A stretch of 64,000 nt of DNA from Bacteroides thetaiotaomicron VPI-5482 (GCF_000011065.1 NC_004663.1:5952001-6016000); one strand, 5' to 3'. Counted from the stretch's first letter, positions 9,045 to 16,014 are shown. The notes: generated from the letters alone by a model not told the origin. Made by a program: numbers and translations.

Positions 9045-10336
9045 CAACTATGGCAATAGATAATAAAGATAAAAAAGTCCTCAAATCTTCGATCGAGCGA
9101 GAGCAGAACGAGCTTGCTTGCTCTGCCGAGCGTGAGAAGATAAAAGGTTCAAAGAACCTTAATGTTCCCCATTTGAGATTCCCGGAGTTTAGTGGAGAGT
9201 GGAACAAGTACACCATAAATGATTTAGCAACAGTGGTTGGAGGTGGCACACCTGATACTACAGTGAAATCATATTGGGGTGGAGATATACAATGGTTTAC
9301 TCCAAGTGAAATCGGTAAAAATAAATATGTAGACTTTAGCAAAAGAACTATTACAAGAGATGGTTTAGATAATTCAAGTGCAAAGCTATTACCATTACAC
9401 ACTATATTATTAAGTTCTCGTGCCACGGTAGGAGAATGTTCTATTGCATCAAATGAATGTACTACAAATCAAGGTTTTCAATCTCTTATTGCGAAACAAT
9501 GTAATATTGATTTTCTATACTACTTGATTCAAACTAAGAAAAAAGATTTGATTAGAAATGCTTGTGGATCAACATTCTTAGAAATCTCAGCAAATGAAAT
9601 TCGCAAGATTAAAGTTGCTGTTCCTGTACAAAACGAACAGGAACAAATTGCGAAGCTCTTATCTCTCATTGACGAACGAATAGCAACCCAAAACAAAATC
9701 ATTGACAAACTGAAATCCTTAATTAAAGGGCTTCCACATAAGATGGCTGAGATAGGCTTGCAAAAAGGATGTTGGGAAAAGGTACTATTATCAACCGTTT
9801 TAGTTGAGCGTAAAGAGCTGAACTCAGAATTATACACTGTACATTCGGTGTCTGTTTCCGAAGGCGTTATCAATCAAATCGAATATCTTGGTCGTTCGTT
9901 TGCAGCCAAAGACACTTCTAATTACCATGTAGCGAGATATGGAGACATTATATACACGAAATCACCGACTGGAGATTTTCCGTATGGAATAGTCAAGCAG
10001 AGTTATATTGAACAACCTGTTGCTATATCTCCATTATATGGTGTGTACTCTCCAACTTCATTTGAAACAGGAGTATATCTGCATTACTATTTTATGTCTT
10101 CTGTATTAGCCAAGAACTATCTATATCCGTTGATTCAGAAAGGTGCTAAAAATACAATCAACATTAGCAATCAACGCTTTTTGGAGAACAGAATAGCATT
10201 ACCTCTAAAGCAGACGGACAGACATAATATAGCAAGAGCTCTTATAACCATTCAAAAGAAACTGGATATAGAAAAATGCGCCATGGATTCATTGACTAAA
10301 CAACGAAGTTATCTACTCCAACAGTTGTTTATATAA
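9041..10336 (+). CDS. hsdS: Expressed type I specificity subunit (HsdS), phase-variable
   Basis: HsdS reads the bipartite DNA target through two target recognition domains. The first follows the conserved NVPHLRFPEFSGEW (residues about 41-54). The central helix, SLIDERIATQNKIIDKLKSL, ends near residue 228. The second domain starts at WEKVLLSTVL and the protein ends SYLLQQLFI. It is the only hsdS copy placed behind the operon promoter. It has about 40 N-terminal residues absent from the inverted copy; these lie outside the repeat and so stay fixed when the downstream part is swapped. Inverted repeats at 9163-9202, 9661-9705, 9716-9730 and 10327-10338 mark likely crossover points. Confidence 0.95.
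   Translation: MTTMAIDNKDKKVLKSSIEREQNELACSAEREKIKGSKNLNVPHLRFPEFSGEWNKYTINDLATVVGGGTPDTTVKSYWGGDIQWFTPSEIGKNKYVDFSKRTITRDGLDNSSAKLLPLHTILLSSRATVGECSIASNECTTNQGFQSLIAKQCNIDFLYYLIQTKKKDLIRNACGSTFLEISANEIRKIKVAVPVQNEQEQIAKLLSLIDERIATQNKIIDKLKSLIKGLPHKMAEIGLQKGCWEKVLLSTVLVERKELNSELYTVHSVSVSEGVINQIEYLGRSFAAKDTSNYHVARYGDIIYTKSPTGDFPYGIVKQSYIEQPVAISPLYGVYSPTSFETGVYLHYYFMSSVLAKNYLYPLIQKGAKNTINISNQRFLENRIALPLKQTDRHNIARALITIQKKLDIEKCAMDSLTKQRSYLLQQLFI
9163..9202 (+). repeat. Outer inverted repeat of the hsdS array, left copy (40 bp)
   Basis: This 40-base stretch, encoding the conserved PHLRFPEFSGEW segment, recurs in inverted orientation at 12509-12548 with one mismatch (39/40). Recombination between the copies would invert the 3.4-kb block and place the other hsdS body behind the promoter. 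Confidence 0.92.
9661..9705 (+). repeat. Central inverted repeat of the hsdS array, left copy (45 bp)
   Basis: Bases 9661-9705 are identical, over all 45 positions, to the reverse complement of 11985-12029. They encode the conserved linker helix SLIDERIATQNKI between the two recognition domains. Crossover here would exchange second-half domains between the two full hsdS genes without changing the frame. Confidence 0.93.
9716..9730 (+). repeat. Short crossover site, hsdS copy (TCCTTAATTAAAGGG)
   Basis: TCCTTAATTAAAGGG at 9716-9730 recurs inverted at 10836-10850, at the 5' edge of the silent cassette. Both copies are read in the same frame (codons for S-L-I-K-G), so an exchange would produce an intact HsdS. 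Confidence 0.75.
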
Positions 10337-10338
10337 AC
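10327..10338. repeat. 3' palindromic junction between hsdS and first silent cassette
   Basis: GTTTATATAAAC is a perfect 12-bp palindrome spanning the tail-to-tail overlap of hsdS and the inverted cassette. It is flanked by inverted arms TACTCCAACAG (10314-10324) and CTGTTGGAGTA (10341-10351). It probably supplies the distal crossover boundary for cassette exchange. Confidence 0.7.
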
Positions 10339-10850
10339 ATCTGTTGGAGTAAAAACGCCTTCTGTTTGAGAATAGTATTATACAAGTTTGATTCTAATTC
10401 AAGTTTCATATTGAGTGTATCAAGCGTATTGATAGCTTTTAAGTCATTGGCTGAATCAATAATAGGTATATCAATATGTTTGACATCTTTGGCTGTTATT
10501 AAAGGTTGAGTCGTTCCTGATGTTATACGCTCGAAATTATAATTTTGAAGATAATAATAAACATATTTTGCTTTACTACCACATCGTATAACTATGGTAT
10601 TATCACTTACTCCACATGGAATATTAACAAACTGAACACAACCGATAGAACCAACACGAGCAACTAATACTAATGGCTCATGATAACTAGGTGTTGCTGT
10701 TGTTCCAATTACACCTGTTGAACCATATAAAGGAAAGCATCCTTCTTCTACTTTGTCCCGTCCTGCAGTAATTTGATTGTCAAACTCTTTGAGTTTACAA
10801 TGTTTGCTACAGGATTGAAAAACAACTTCGTCTATCCCTTTAATTAAGGA
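10329..10850 (-). pseudogene. Silent hsdS cassette: one second-half recognition domain, no start
   Basis: On the minus strand the frame is open from 10931 (TTG), but similarity to HsdS starts only at the crossover site 10836-10850 (codons S-L-I-K-G). A recognition domain follows (LKEFDNQITAGRDKVEEG and PLYGSTGVIG, of the type common in HsdS), then the usual ending AFLLQQMFI. There is no credible ATG or promoter, so it is best read as a donor for recombination rather than an expressed gene. It faces hsdS tail to tail with an 8-base overlap. Confidence 0.85.
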
Positions 10851-10877
10851 CTGCAGTACGGTAATGTCCGCAATTAG
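10836..10877. repeat. Back-to-back crossover sites between the two silent cassettes
   Basis: The minus-strand site (10836-10850, matching hsdS 9716-9730) and the plus-strand site GTCCGCAATTAG (10866-10877, matching the inverted hsdS at 11955-11966) flank a 15-base spacer. The two sites are related to one another (TCC, two variable bases, AATTA) and form an imperfect inverted repeat, as expected for paired half-sites of a tyrosine recombinase. Confidence 0.7.
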
Positions 10878-11418
10878 AAAAAAGGTGTTTGTATCATTAA
10901 AAGAAGAACATACAGAATGTTGTGAAATCAATCAACTTCTTACTTATGAACAACCTACAGCATATATTGTTACCAATGATGAATACTCCACAGATACGAC
11001 CTTAATTCCGGTTTTAACTGCAAATAAAGGTTTTGTTTTGGGTTATACAGACGAGGATTTTGGTATATATCAAAAGGGTGAATGCATAATCTTTGATGAT
11101 TTTACAATGGATGCAAAGTATGTATCATTCCCTTTTAAAGTAAAATCGTCAGCAATAAAGATGCTTACAGCAAAACCTAATGTAAATCTTCGGTTTATGT
11201 TTGAATATCTATCATATTTAGAACTAAAATCCGAAGAACACAAAAGACATTATATTTCAGAAATAGCGTCACTTGTGGTTGAATTGCCTTCAAAAGAAAT
11301 GCAAAATAAAATAGCCTCTCTAATGACTTCATTAGATAATAAGTTAGCTCTTGAAGAAAATACCTCGGTAAGATATGAGGATGAAAAACAGTACCTGCTC
11401 TCGCAAATGTTTATATGA
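10864..11418 (+). CDS. Second hsdS cassette: one recognition domain (probably silent)
   Basis: This 184-aa frame starts with an ATG that lies exactly on the crossover site (codons M-S-A-I), where the full inverted gene has K-S-A-I. It encodes one recognition domain (CCEINQLLTYEQPTAYIV, a form common in HsdS second halves) and a C-terminal helix ending KQYLLSQMFI. No ribosome-binding site or promoter is evident, so the ATG may be fortuitous and the frame a donor cassette. It converges on the inverted hsdS with an 8-base overlap. A stand-alone half-HsdS that dimerises is possible but less likely. Confidence 0.8.
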   Translation: MSAIRKKVFVSLKEEHTECCEINQLLTYEQPTAYIVTNDEYSTDTTLIPVLTANKGFVLGYTDEDFGIYQKGECIIFDDFTMDAKYVSFPFKVKSSAIKMLTAKPNVNLRFMFEYLSYLELKSEEHKRHYISEIASLVVELPSKEMQNKIASLMTSLDNKLALEENTSVRYEDEKQYLLSQMFI

Positions 11419-11420
11419 AC
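11409..11420. repeat. 3' near-palindromic junction between second cassette and inverted hsdS
   Basis: GTTTATATGAAC differs by one base from the palindrome at 10327-10338 and sits at the equivalent place, the tail-to-tail overlap of the other gene pair. Arms GCTCTCGCA (11397-11405) and TGTGAGAGC (11424-11432) extend it, with one mismatch. Confidence 0.65.
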
Positions 11421-12556
11421 ATCTGTGAGAGCAAATATTGTTCCTGCTTTGTATACTCAGTAAGCAAACTATTATGTACAGTCCATAGCCTTTGTAACAC
11501 TCTGAAAACGATGGATATTCTTTTTTGCTCTTCTAATTTGGGCAGACGTATTTGAATGTTACCCATTGTATTGTTCATAAGTTTTGGGTTAGCTAAGTTT
11601 ATTGAGACATATTTCTTTGTCGCTTCCGCCAAAACCAAAGAAACAAAATGAGTATCAAACTCTTTTCTAAGTTTTAATAAACCACAAACATTTGTGCAAT
11701 TAAATTTTCCATTACGATAAAATACAGTTCCTGCATTTGCACCGTCAGTGGTCCAACTGATGTATTCACCTTCAAACATATAATCGTCAAGGTAGCCCAT
11801 AATACCATCATTTGATGTTTGAGAGGAATATACTGGATATGTAGGGCTCTTTTGCTGGCCAATTTCTATGGAACTAATAACTCTACCACGCCCTATTTGG
11901 GCGATATCTTTGATTTTGAACTGTTCCCATTTATCGGAATGAAGTACATTCAAACTAATTGCGGACTTTAGTTTTTTCAAATCCTCAATGATTTTGTTTT
12001 GGGTTGCTATTCGTTCGTCAATGAGAGATAGAAATTCAGCTATTTTTCTCTGTTCCTCAATTGATGGAAAATATAATGATATTTTGGATAATCCTTCCTG
12101 CCCAATATTGAAATGTTGTGCTCCTGCTCCCATTCTGCAAGTTCTTTTGCGCGCTAATGGCGTAGCAAGCAAATACTTAAAGAACAAAGGATCATAATTG
12201 CCGATTTTACGACCACGAATAACAAAGCCTCCATAAATGGCGGTACGATTATCCATGTACACATTAGCTCGTCCAACATCCTCCAATGTTTCTGAGCTAC
12301 GTTGGAATAGCAAATCTCCGTCTTTCACTCCGAAACATTCTATTTCTTTTTCAGTAGCATTGACCTTGCCACGAATATTGTCATAATTGATAACTCCTTC
12401 TGAAAGAATATCCATCACCGAAATGAATGGTAGTCCACTTCCAATACGTTTAGCGTCTGGATTAAGACCATTCTTGAACTCCAAATATTCAGAAAGCGTA
12501 TGCTCTTCCCACTCTCCACTAAACTCCGGAAATCTCAAATGGGGAACATCGCTCAT
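11411..12556 (-). CDS. hsdS: Second, inverted HsdS specificity gene (alternative allele)
   Basis: A complete two-domain HsdS of 381 aa on the opposite strand begins MSDVPHLRFPEFSGEW. Its first recognition domain differs from that of the plus-strand copy (YLEFKNGLNPDAKRIG). The linker helix SLIDERIATQNKI is identical. The second domain is of the GRGRVISSIEIG type and the gene ends YLLSQMFI. It has its own ATG but lies outside the operon, with its start 43 bases from the divergent recombinase gene and no clear promoter. It probably serves as the stored alternative brought into expression by inversion. Confidence 0.88.
   Translation of the reverse strand: MSDVPHLRFPEFSGEWEEHTLSEYLEFKNGLNPDAKRIGSGLPFISVMDILSEGVINYDNIRGKVNATEKEIECFGVKDGDLLFQRSSETLEDVGRANVYMDNRTAIYGGFVIRGRKIGNYDPLFFKYLLATPLARKRTCRMGAGAQHFNIGQEGLSKISLYFPSIEEQRKIAEFLSLIDERIATQNKIIEDLKKLKSAISLNVLHSDKWEQFKIKDIAQIGRGRVISSIEIGQQKSPTYPVYSSQTSNDGIMGYLDDYMFEGEYISWTTDGANAGTVFYRNGKFNCTNVCGLLKLRKEFDTHFVSLVLAEATKKYVSINLANPKLMNNTMGNIQIRLPKLEEQKRISIVFRVLQRLWTVHNSLLTEYTKQEQYLLSQMFI
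11985..12029 (-). repeat. Central inverted repeat of the hsdS array, right copy (45 bp)
   Basis: Exact inverted copy of 9661-9705, within the linker-helix codons of the inverted hsdS. Its complete conservation over 45 bases, next to unrelated recognition-domain sequence, is the mark of ongoing exchange. Confidence 0.93.
12509..12548 (-). repeat. Outer inverted repeat of the hsdS array, right copy (40 bp)
   Basis: Inverted partner of 9163-9202 with 39 of 40 bases the same. It encodes the N-terminal PHLRFPEFSGEW segment of the inverted hsdS and marks the right limit of the invertible block. Confidence 0.92.
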
Positions 12557-12559
12557 TAT

Positions 12560-12625
12560 ATTTCTCTAATTATAGACATTTATCATTAAATGAAATAATA
12601 TGAGCAACAAAACAATTAGAGAAAT
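12560..12625. repeat. 12-bp inverted repeat around the recombinase start codon
   Basis: ATTTCTCTAATT at 12560-12571 is the exact reverse complement of AATTAGAGAAAT at 12614-12625. The pair brackets the intergenic gap and the first codons of the recombinase. It may be an operator, a recombinase-binding site or an mRNA hairpin covering the start; sequence alone does not decide. Confidence 0.55.
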
Positions 12626-13526
12626 TGCGGTAGCTTGGAAAGAGTACAAGCGACCCTATGTGAAGCAGTCCACAATGGCGGCTTATGTGTTAATCTTGGA
12701 GAACCACATCCTTCCCACTTTTGGAGAGTGTGATTCGCTCCATGAAGAGATTGTGCAGGACTATGTCCTGCGAAAAATCGAAAGTGGATTAAGTGTAAAA
12801 TCTGTAAAGGACATTTTGATCGTTCTAAAAATGGTGATGAAGTTCGGGGTAAAAAACGAATGGATGGACTATTATGAATGGGACATCAAATATCCAACCA
12901 TTTCGACAAACAAAGAGTTGGAGGTTCTATCAGTAGCCAATCACAAAAAGGTGCTCAACCATATTCAAAACCATTTCTCTTTTGCTGGACTTGGTATTTA
13001 CATTAGTCTATGTACTGGGCTTCGCATAGGGGAGGTCTGTGCCTTGAAATGGAGCGACATCAACACAATGGACGGGACTATTACCGTAAACCGCACAATA
13101 GAGCGAATATATATCATTGATGGGACACAAAAACATACAGAGTTGGTTATCAACACTCCCAAAACACAGAACTCATGTAGAGAGATTCCTATGACAAAGG
13201 AATTGTTCGCAATGATGAAGCCTCTGAAAAAGGTAGTCAATGATGATTTTTATATTCTAACCAATGCTGAATATCCGACAGAACCGCGTACCTACCGGAA
13301 TTATTATACCAAACTAATGGAAAAATTAGGTATCCCAAAACTAAAGTATCATGGACTTCGCCATAGCTTTGCCACTCGTTGCATAGAAGCCGGATGTGAT
13401 TACAAGACAGTTAGTGTATTGCTTGGACATTCCAATATCTCAACGACTTTGGATCTCTATGTTCATCCAAATATGGAACAGAAAAAGCGTTGCATTGCAA
13501 AAGTATTCAAGTCACTTGGTAAATGA
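12600..13526 (+). CDS. Tyrosine recombinase, likely invertase of the hsdS array
   Basis: The 308-aa protein has the fold order of phage integrases: an N-terminal SAM-like core-binding domain (residues about 1-110) and a catalytic domain. Catalytic residues are visible: Arg in TGLRIGEVCALKW (about 140), His-x-x-Arg in HGLRHSFATR (about 250), His in LLGHSNIS (about 275) and the nucleophile Tyr in TTLDLYVHP (about 285). It is transcribed away from the inverted hsdS, 43 bases off. Recombinases in this position shuffle hsdS genes in Bacteroides, Streptococcus and others, so DNA inversion at the repeats listed here is the likely job. Confidence 0.9.
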   Translation: MSNKTIREIAVAWKEYKRPYVKQSTMAAYVLILENHILPTFGECDSLHEEIVQDYVLRKIESGLSVKSVKDILIVLKMVMKFGVKNEWMDYYEWDIKYPTISTNKELEVLSVANHKKVLNHIQNHFSFAGLGIYISLCTGLRIGEVCALKWSDINTMDGTITVNRTIERIYIIDGTQKHTELVINTPKTQNSCREIPMTKELFAMMKPLKKVVNDDFYILTNAEYPTEPRTYRNYYTKLMEKLGIPKLKYHGLRHSFATRCIEAGCDYKTVSVLLGHSNISTTLDLYVHPNMEQKKRCIAKVFKSLGK

Positions 13527-13533
13527 CGAATAA

Positions 13534-13570
13534 AGAGTGGGAGGATATTCAAATGCAATCCTCTCACTCT
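13534..13570 (+). terminator. Hairpin after the recombinase gene
   Basis: Arms AGAGTGGGAGGAT (13534-13546) and ATCCTCTCACTCT (13558-13570) pair with one mismatch around an 11-base loop, eight bases after the recombinase stop. There is no T-run, so termination is only probable. Confidence 0.5.
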
Positions 13571-13668
13571 CGATTCCAACATGATTGGCGATTTTTGAGT
13601 TCGTAAAAGCGAGTCTGCAAATAAGCAACTGGCTGAAATTTATTAACAAATGTACAATCTTACATTTT

Positions 13669-13690
13669 ACGCAGTGGACTGCGTATTTTT
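13669..13690 (+). terminator. Possible intrinsic terminator
   Basis: ACGCAG (13669-13674), a TGGA loop and CTGCGT (13679-13684) are followed directly by ATTTTT. The shape fits a short rho-independent terminator reading on the plus strand. Confidence 0.5.
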
Positions 13691-13900
13691 ACGCACTACA
13701 AAGAGGATAGGCTATTTCCTATTTTAGGATGCTATTCGGAAGTTGGCTAAATCAATCTTAGGAATCTGGCAGGTTGATGTCGTTAAATTGGTAAGCGTTT
13801 GGACAATAGTCCTGTGTTCATGTTCATCATCGAGTATCTTCACTTATGGGGCGGCATTGCTCCGGCATACCGACATTGGAACTTGAATTATGAAAAATGA

Positions 13901-13998
13901 TTCCTAAAAGAGTTCGCAAAAGAGCAAGAACAGTTCCTAAAAGAACCTACGGAGTTCACAAAAGAGTTCATAAAAGAACAGTTGGGTTCGTAAAAGAA
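13901..13998 (+). repeat. Six direct repeats TTCNNAAAAGAR (iteron-like)
   Basis: Units begin at 13901, 13913, 13934, 13955, 13967 and 13987, so spacings are 12, 21, 21, 12 and 20 bases. The two variable bases are CT, GC, CT, AC, AT and GT. A seventh, diverged unit (TTCGTAAAAGCG) is at 13600-13611. Direct repeats phased at about one and two helical turns resemble iterons bound by a replication initiator. In one frame they would encode a repeating FxKE pattern, but a stop codon (13898-13900) immediately precedes it and no start is available. Confidence 0.7.
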
Positions 13999-14119
13999 CT
14001 ACTGAAATGCGCTTCTACGTGGCTGCTATCAAACAGCCAGCAGAGGCACTACACGCCAATCCGAAACATAGAGTTGCGTGGCGAGTAAGCACACTTCATC
14101 TTCGCAATAAAGCCATATC

Positions 14120-14217
14120 CTGCTTGCCTGGGATTGGCAACTTCTCACGAGCGATTTATCGCTTGGGGTATTGAGTTACCCTAACTCAATAGAGGTCGTA
14201 TAATGGGCAAGCCCAGG
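14120..14217. repeat. Structured repeat unit A
   Basis: This unit shares TCGCTTGGGGTATT (14159-14172) and GGGCAAGCCCA (14205-14215) with unit B, in the same order. GCTTGCC near the start can pair with GGCAAGC near the end. GCGA-TTTA-TCGC forms a small hairpin, and TATTGAGTT/AACTCAATA forms a 9-bp stem. Candidate structured RNA or DNA element of unknown family. Confidence 0.55.
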
Positions 14218-14315
14218 ACGCAATTAAGTGTGCAAATTTCGCTTTTTGTCGAGAAAGACGAGGAAGAGGCTGGCGAAAAGAAAAAGTGCTTAAATAACGC
14301 TATTTTTCATCCAAT

Positions 14316-14412
14316 CAGCTTGCTGGAAGATTGGCATTCTCAAACGACCTATTGGTCGCTTGGGGTATTAGGCTCCCCATACAAGATAATGTCTGTACAA
14401 CGGGCAAGCCCA
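14316..14412. repeat. Structured repeat unit B
   Basis: Second copy, 196 bases downstream of unit A. The small hairpin here is CGACC-TATT-GGTCG, so both arms differ from unit A while pairing is kept. GGGG can pair with CCCC across TATTAGGCT. GCTTGC and GCAAGC close the unit. Confidence 0.55.
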
Positions 14413-14517
14413 ATCAATGGCAACGACCAGTTTCGAGAATTATCATGAAACCAGCCGTTGCACTTAACTTTGACTTACACAAGAATACACGCTTTGAGAA
14501 TAAAGTCAAGTGAAGAG

Positions 14518-15591
14518 TCAATAGTGGTAATCAGGCATGAAGCGATAAATGCCACGACTTTCCTGAACCACCATCCGTTTGTTCGTGAGAAACTTAATTG
14601 TTTCCACAATCTTATTGTGATTCAATTTTGTTCCTGCCAGTTCGTAGGCAGTGGTCAGTTCTTCTTCCAAAGCCTTATATCCCGAAATAGTCTCTTTTCC
14701 CTCAAAAGCCAGTTCGAGAGCCTTGCGATGGGTGGATTCGCGGATGTCTTTACAAGGGGAGAATGGTTCTTGCTTGGGACGACCAGCACTTTTCTTGGTC
14801 GGCACATAGTCCGGCAGAAGTTCGGGAAGCGATTGGTCATTGATGTAGAAAGCGAATGGCAGGAAGTCCTTTGAGCGGGTATGCACACTTTCCACTTTGC
14901 TGATGTTGCTGTCGTCCTTGTCTTTCTCAATTTGGATGACCGTTTCCGCTTTGTTGTTGATTTCCGTGCCAATGTGTCCACGGGCATTTTCATCACTTTT
15001 GTTCTGGTGAAGGATGGTGTGAAGATGAATCTGGTATTCGTCAGTCCACTGCATAAGTTTGGATATTATACATGTGGCTTCACTTGGTGAATTGATGTCG
15101 TAAACCAAGTCACGTATTCCGTCAATCACCACGAAACCGAGACCCTCAATCTGACTGATAGCATCGTCTATAATAGCTAAACGCTCCTTCGGATTGAACT
15201 TGCGTAAAGCGAGAAAATAGAAACGGTCACAATCCTGATTGGCAGGCAACTCTGCCTGTTTCATTATACGATGCATTACAATCATGCAATGGTTTTGACT
15301 CTGTTCGGTGTCAATGTAGAGGATGCGGTTCTTCCCAGCGGGAAAATCCGTTGTGTAGTTAAGGACTTCCTTTCCGGACAAAGCTGCTGCTACCATAGCT
15401 GACACGTTGAAGGTCTTTTTGCTTTTTGCCTTGCCAATGGATGCACTGAAATTTCCCAATGTTCCGATAGCCACTCCGCCTATACTCAGGACTTCCGGCT
15501 CCTGTTCGTACACCTTTTCCAAACTGAGCATAGTATCTTGCCATCTCGTAGTGATTTGAGCAAAATCCTCAATGGGTGTTGCAGTTTCCAT
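14518..15591 (-). CDS. RepA/AAA_25-type ATPase of a mobile element
   Basis: The protein (about 357 aa) is RecA-like. It shows a Walker A-like loop ASIGKAKSKKTF (about residues 50-60) in which the usual GK(S/T) has the form SKKT. LYIDTEQS follows, then a Walker B region GFVVIDGIRDLVYD and a sensor-like HTILHQNK. The C-terminal part looks like a winged helix (NKIVETIKFLTNKRMVVQ). Proteins of this type in Bacteroides mobilizable and conjugative elements serve as replicative helicase or primase loaders. ATG 15591 is preferred; a GTG at 15597 overlapping the upstream stop is an alternative. It is coupled to the HTH gene before it. Confidence 0.75.
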   Translation of the reverse strand: METATPIEDFAQITTRWQDTMLSLEKVYEQEPEVLSIGGVAIGTLGNFSASIGKAKSKKTFNVSAMVAAALSGKEVLNYTTDFPAGKNRILYIDTEQSQNHCMIVMHRIMKQAELPANQDCDRFYFLALRKFNPKERLAIIDDAISQIEGLGFVVIDGIRDLVYDINSPSEATCIISKLMQWTDEYQIHLHTILHQNKSDENARGHIGTEINNKAETVIQIEKDKDDSNISKVESVHTRSKDFLPFAFYINDQSLPELLPDYVPTKKSAGRPKQEPFSPCKDIRESTHRKALELAFEGKETISGYKALEEELTTAYELAGTKLNHNKIVETIKFLTNKRMVVQESRGIYRFMPDYHY

Positions 15592-15593
15592 AC

Positions 15594-15968
15594 TCACCAG
15601 TTTTTAGGATTAGGCTTGCGACGGTGTGAGGTATACATCGCTTCGTTTTCTTCCTCATAGGTGAGAGGTACTGAAGTTTTGCGAGATGCCTCCAGCCATT
15701 TGTCGAGCTCGTCACGATAGATATAAAGGTGCTTTCCTTGTTTGATAACAGGAATGTTGTCCTTCTTTATCTTGTAATAAAAGGTGGAGACTGGCATTTT
15801 CAGATAGGCACAGGCTTCCTGCACTGTCATTGGTACGTGCAAATTCTCTTTTGGTTCGCTTTGGCGGTTAAGAGTGTCCCTAAGTAAATTTTCCATTCCT
15901 GCGATTCTCTCGCAGAGTTCGCCTACCACTTTGGGCAGGTCATTAAAAGTCAAATCTGTTGTGTTCAT
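15594..15968 (-). CDS. Excisionase/MerR-like helix-turn-helix protein
   Basis: The frame extends to 16058, but ATG 15968 (MNTTDLTFNDL) is the sensible start, giving 124 aa. A coiled N-terminal stretch (VVGELCERIAGMENLLRDTL) precedes an HTH_17-type module, MTVQEACAYLKMPVSTFYYK with KQGKHLYIYRDELDKWL, the pattern of excisionases and element-borne regulators. It directly precedes the ATPase gene. A 22-base sequence just upstream (15993-16014) is shared with the integrase upstream region, which hints at common control. Confidence 0.8.
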   Translation of the reverse strand: MNTTDLTFNDLPKVVGELCERIAGMENLLRDTLNRQSEPKENLHVPMTVQEACAYLKMPVSTFYYKIKKDNIPVIKQGKHLYIYRDELDKWLEASRKTSVPLTYEEENEAMYTSHRRKPNPKNW

Positions 15969-15992
15969 ATCTTCAATAATTAGAATTAATAT

Positions 15993-16014
15993 GCTGCAAA
16001 CCAACAGAATGAAA
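15993..16014 (-). promoter_or_regulatory. Shared upstream element, copy before the HTH gene
   Basis: This sequence (core TGCAAACCAA) matches 18139-18160 at 19 of 22 positions. On the minus strand it reads TTGGTTTGC, close to the Bacteroides -7 element. Both copies lie about 25-35 bases before a start codon on the minus strand, so promoter or operator is likely. Confidence 0.55.

Larger units (their letters stand above)
13571..14517. other. 947-bp non-coding segment with iteron-like and structured repeats
   Basis: No convincing gene is present; the short open frames here have poor starts and repeat-derived sequence. The segment contains a small hairpin followed by T's (13669-13690), a block of TTCNNAAAAGAR direct repeats (13901-13998, with an outlier at 13600-13611), and two homologous 97-base units (14120-14217 and 14316-14412). 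It lies between the defence locus and the convergent RepA-like ATPase gene, a suitable place for a replication or transfer origin of the element. Confidence 0.6.

Noticed and set aside
10851..10931. Upstream part of the left cassette frame, starting at TTG 10931
   Set aside because: It is antisense to the right cassette and lies beyond the crossover site, so it is not part of an hsdS domain.
13897..14088. 63-codon plus-strand frame rich in Lys/Arg
   Set aside because: It is a reading of the TTCNNAAAAGAR direct repeats, with no ribosome-binding site and no domain; treated as DNA repeat.
14205..14412. Resemblance of GGGCAAGCCCA to the CAAGCCC core of twister ribozymes
   Set aside because: I could not place the other conserved twister residues or the cleavage site; kept only as an unassigned structured repeat.
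14203..14448. 81-codon plus-strand frame
   Set aside because: It runs through both structured units and has no recognisable domain; non-coding structure explains the sequence better.
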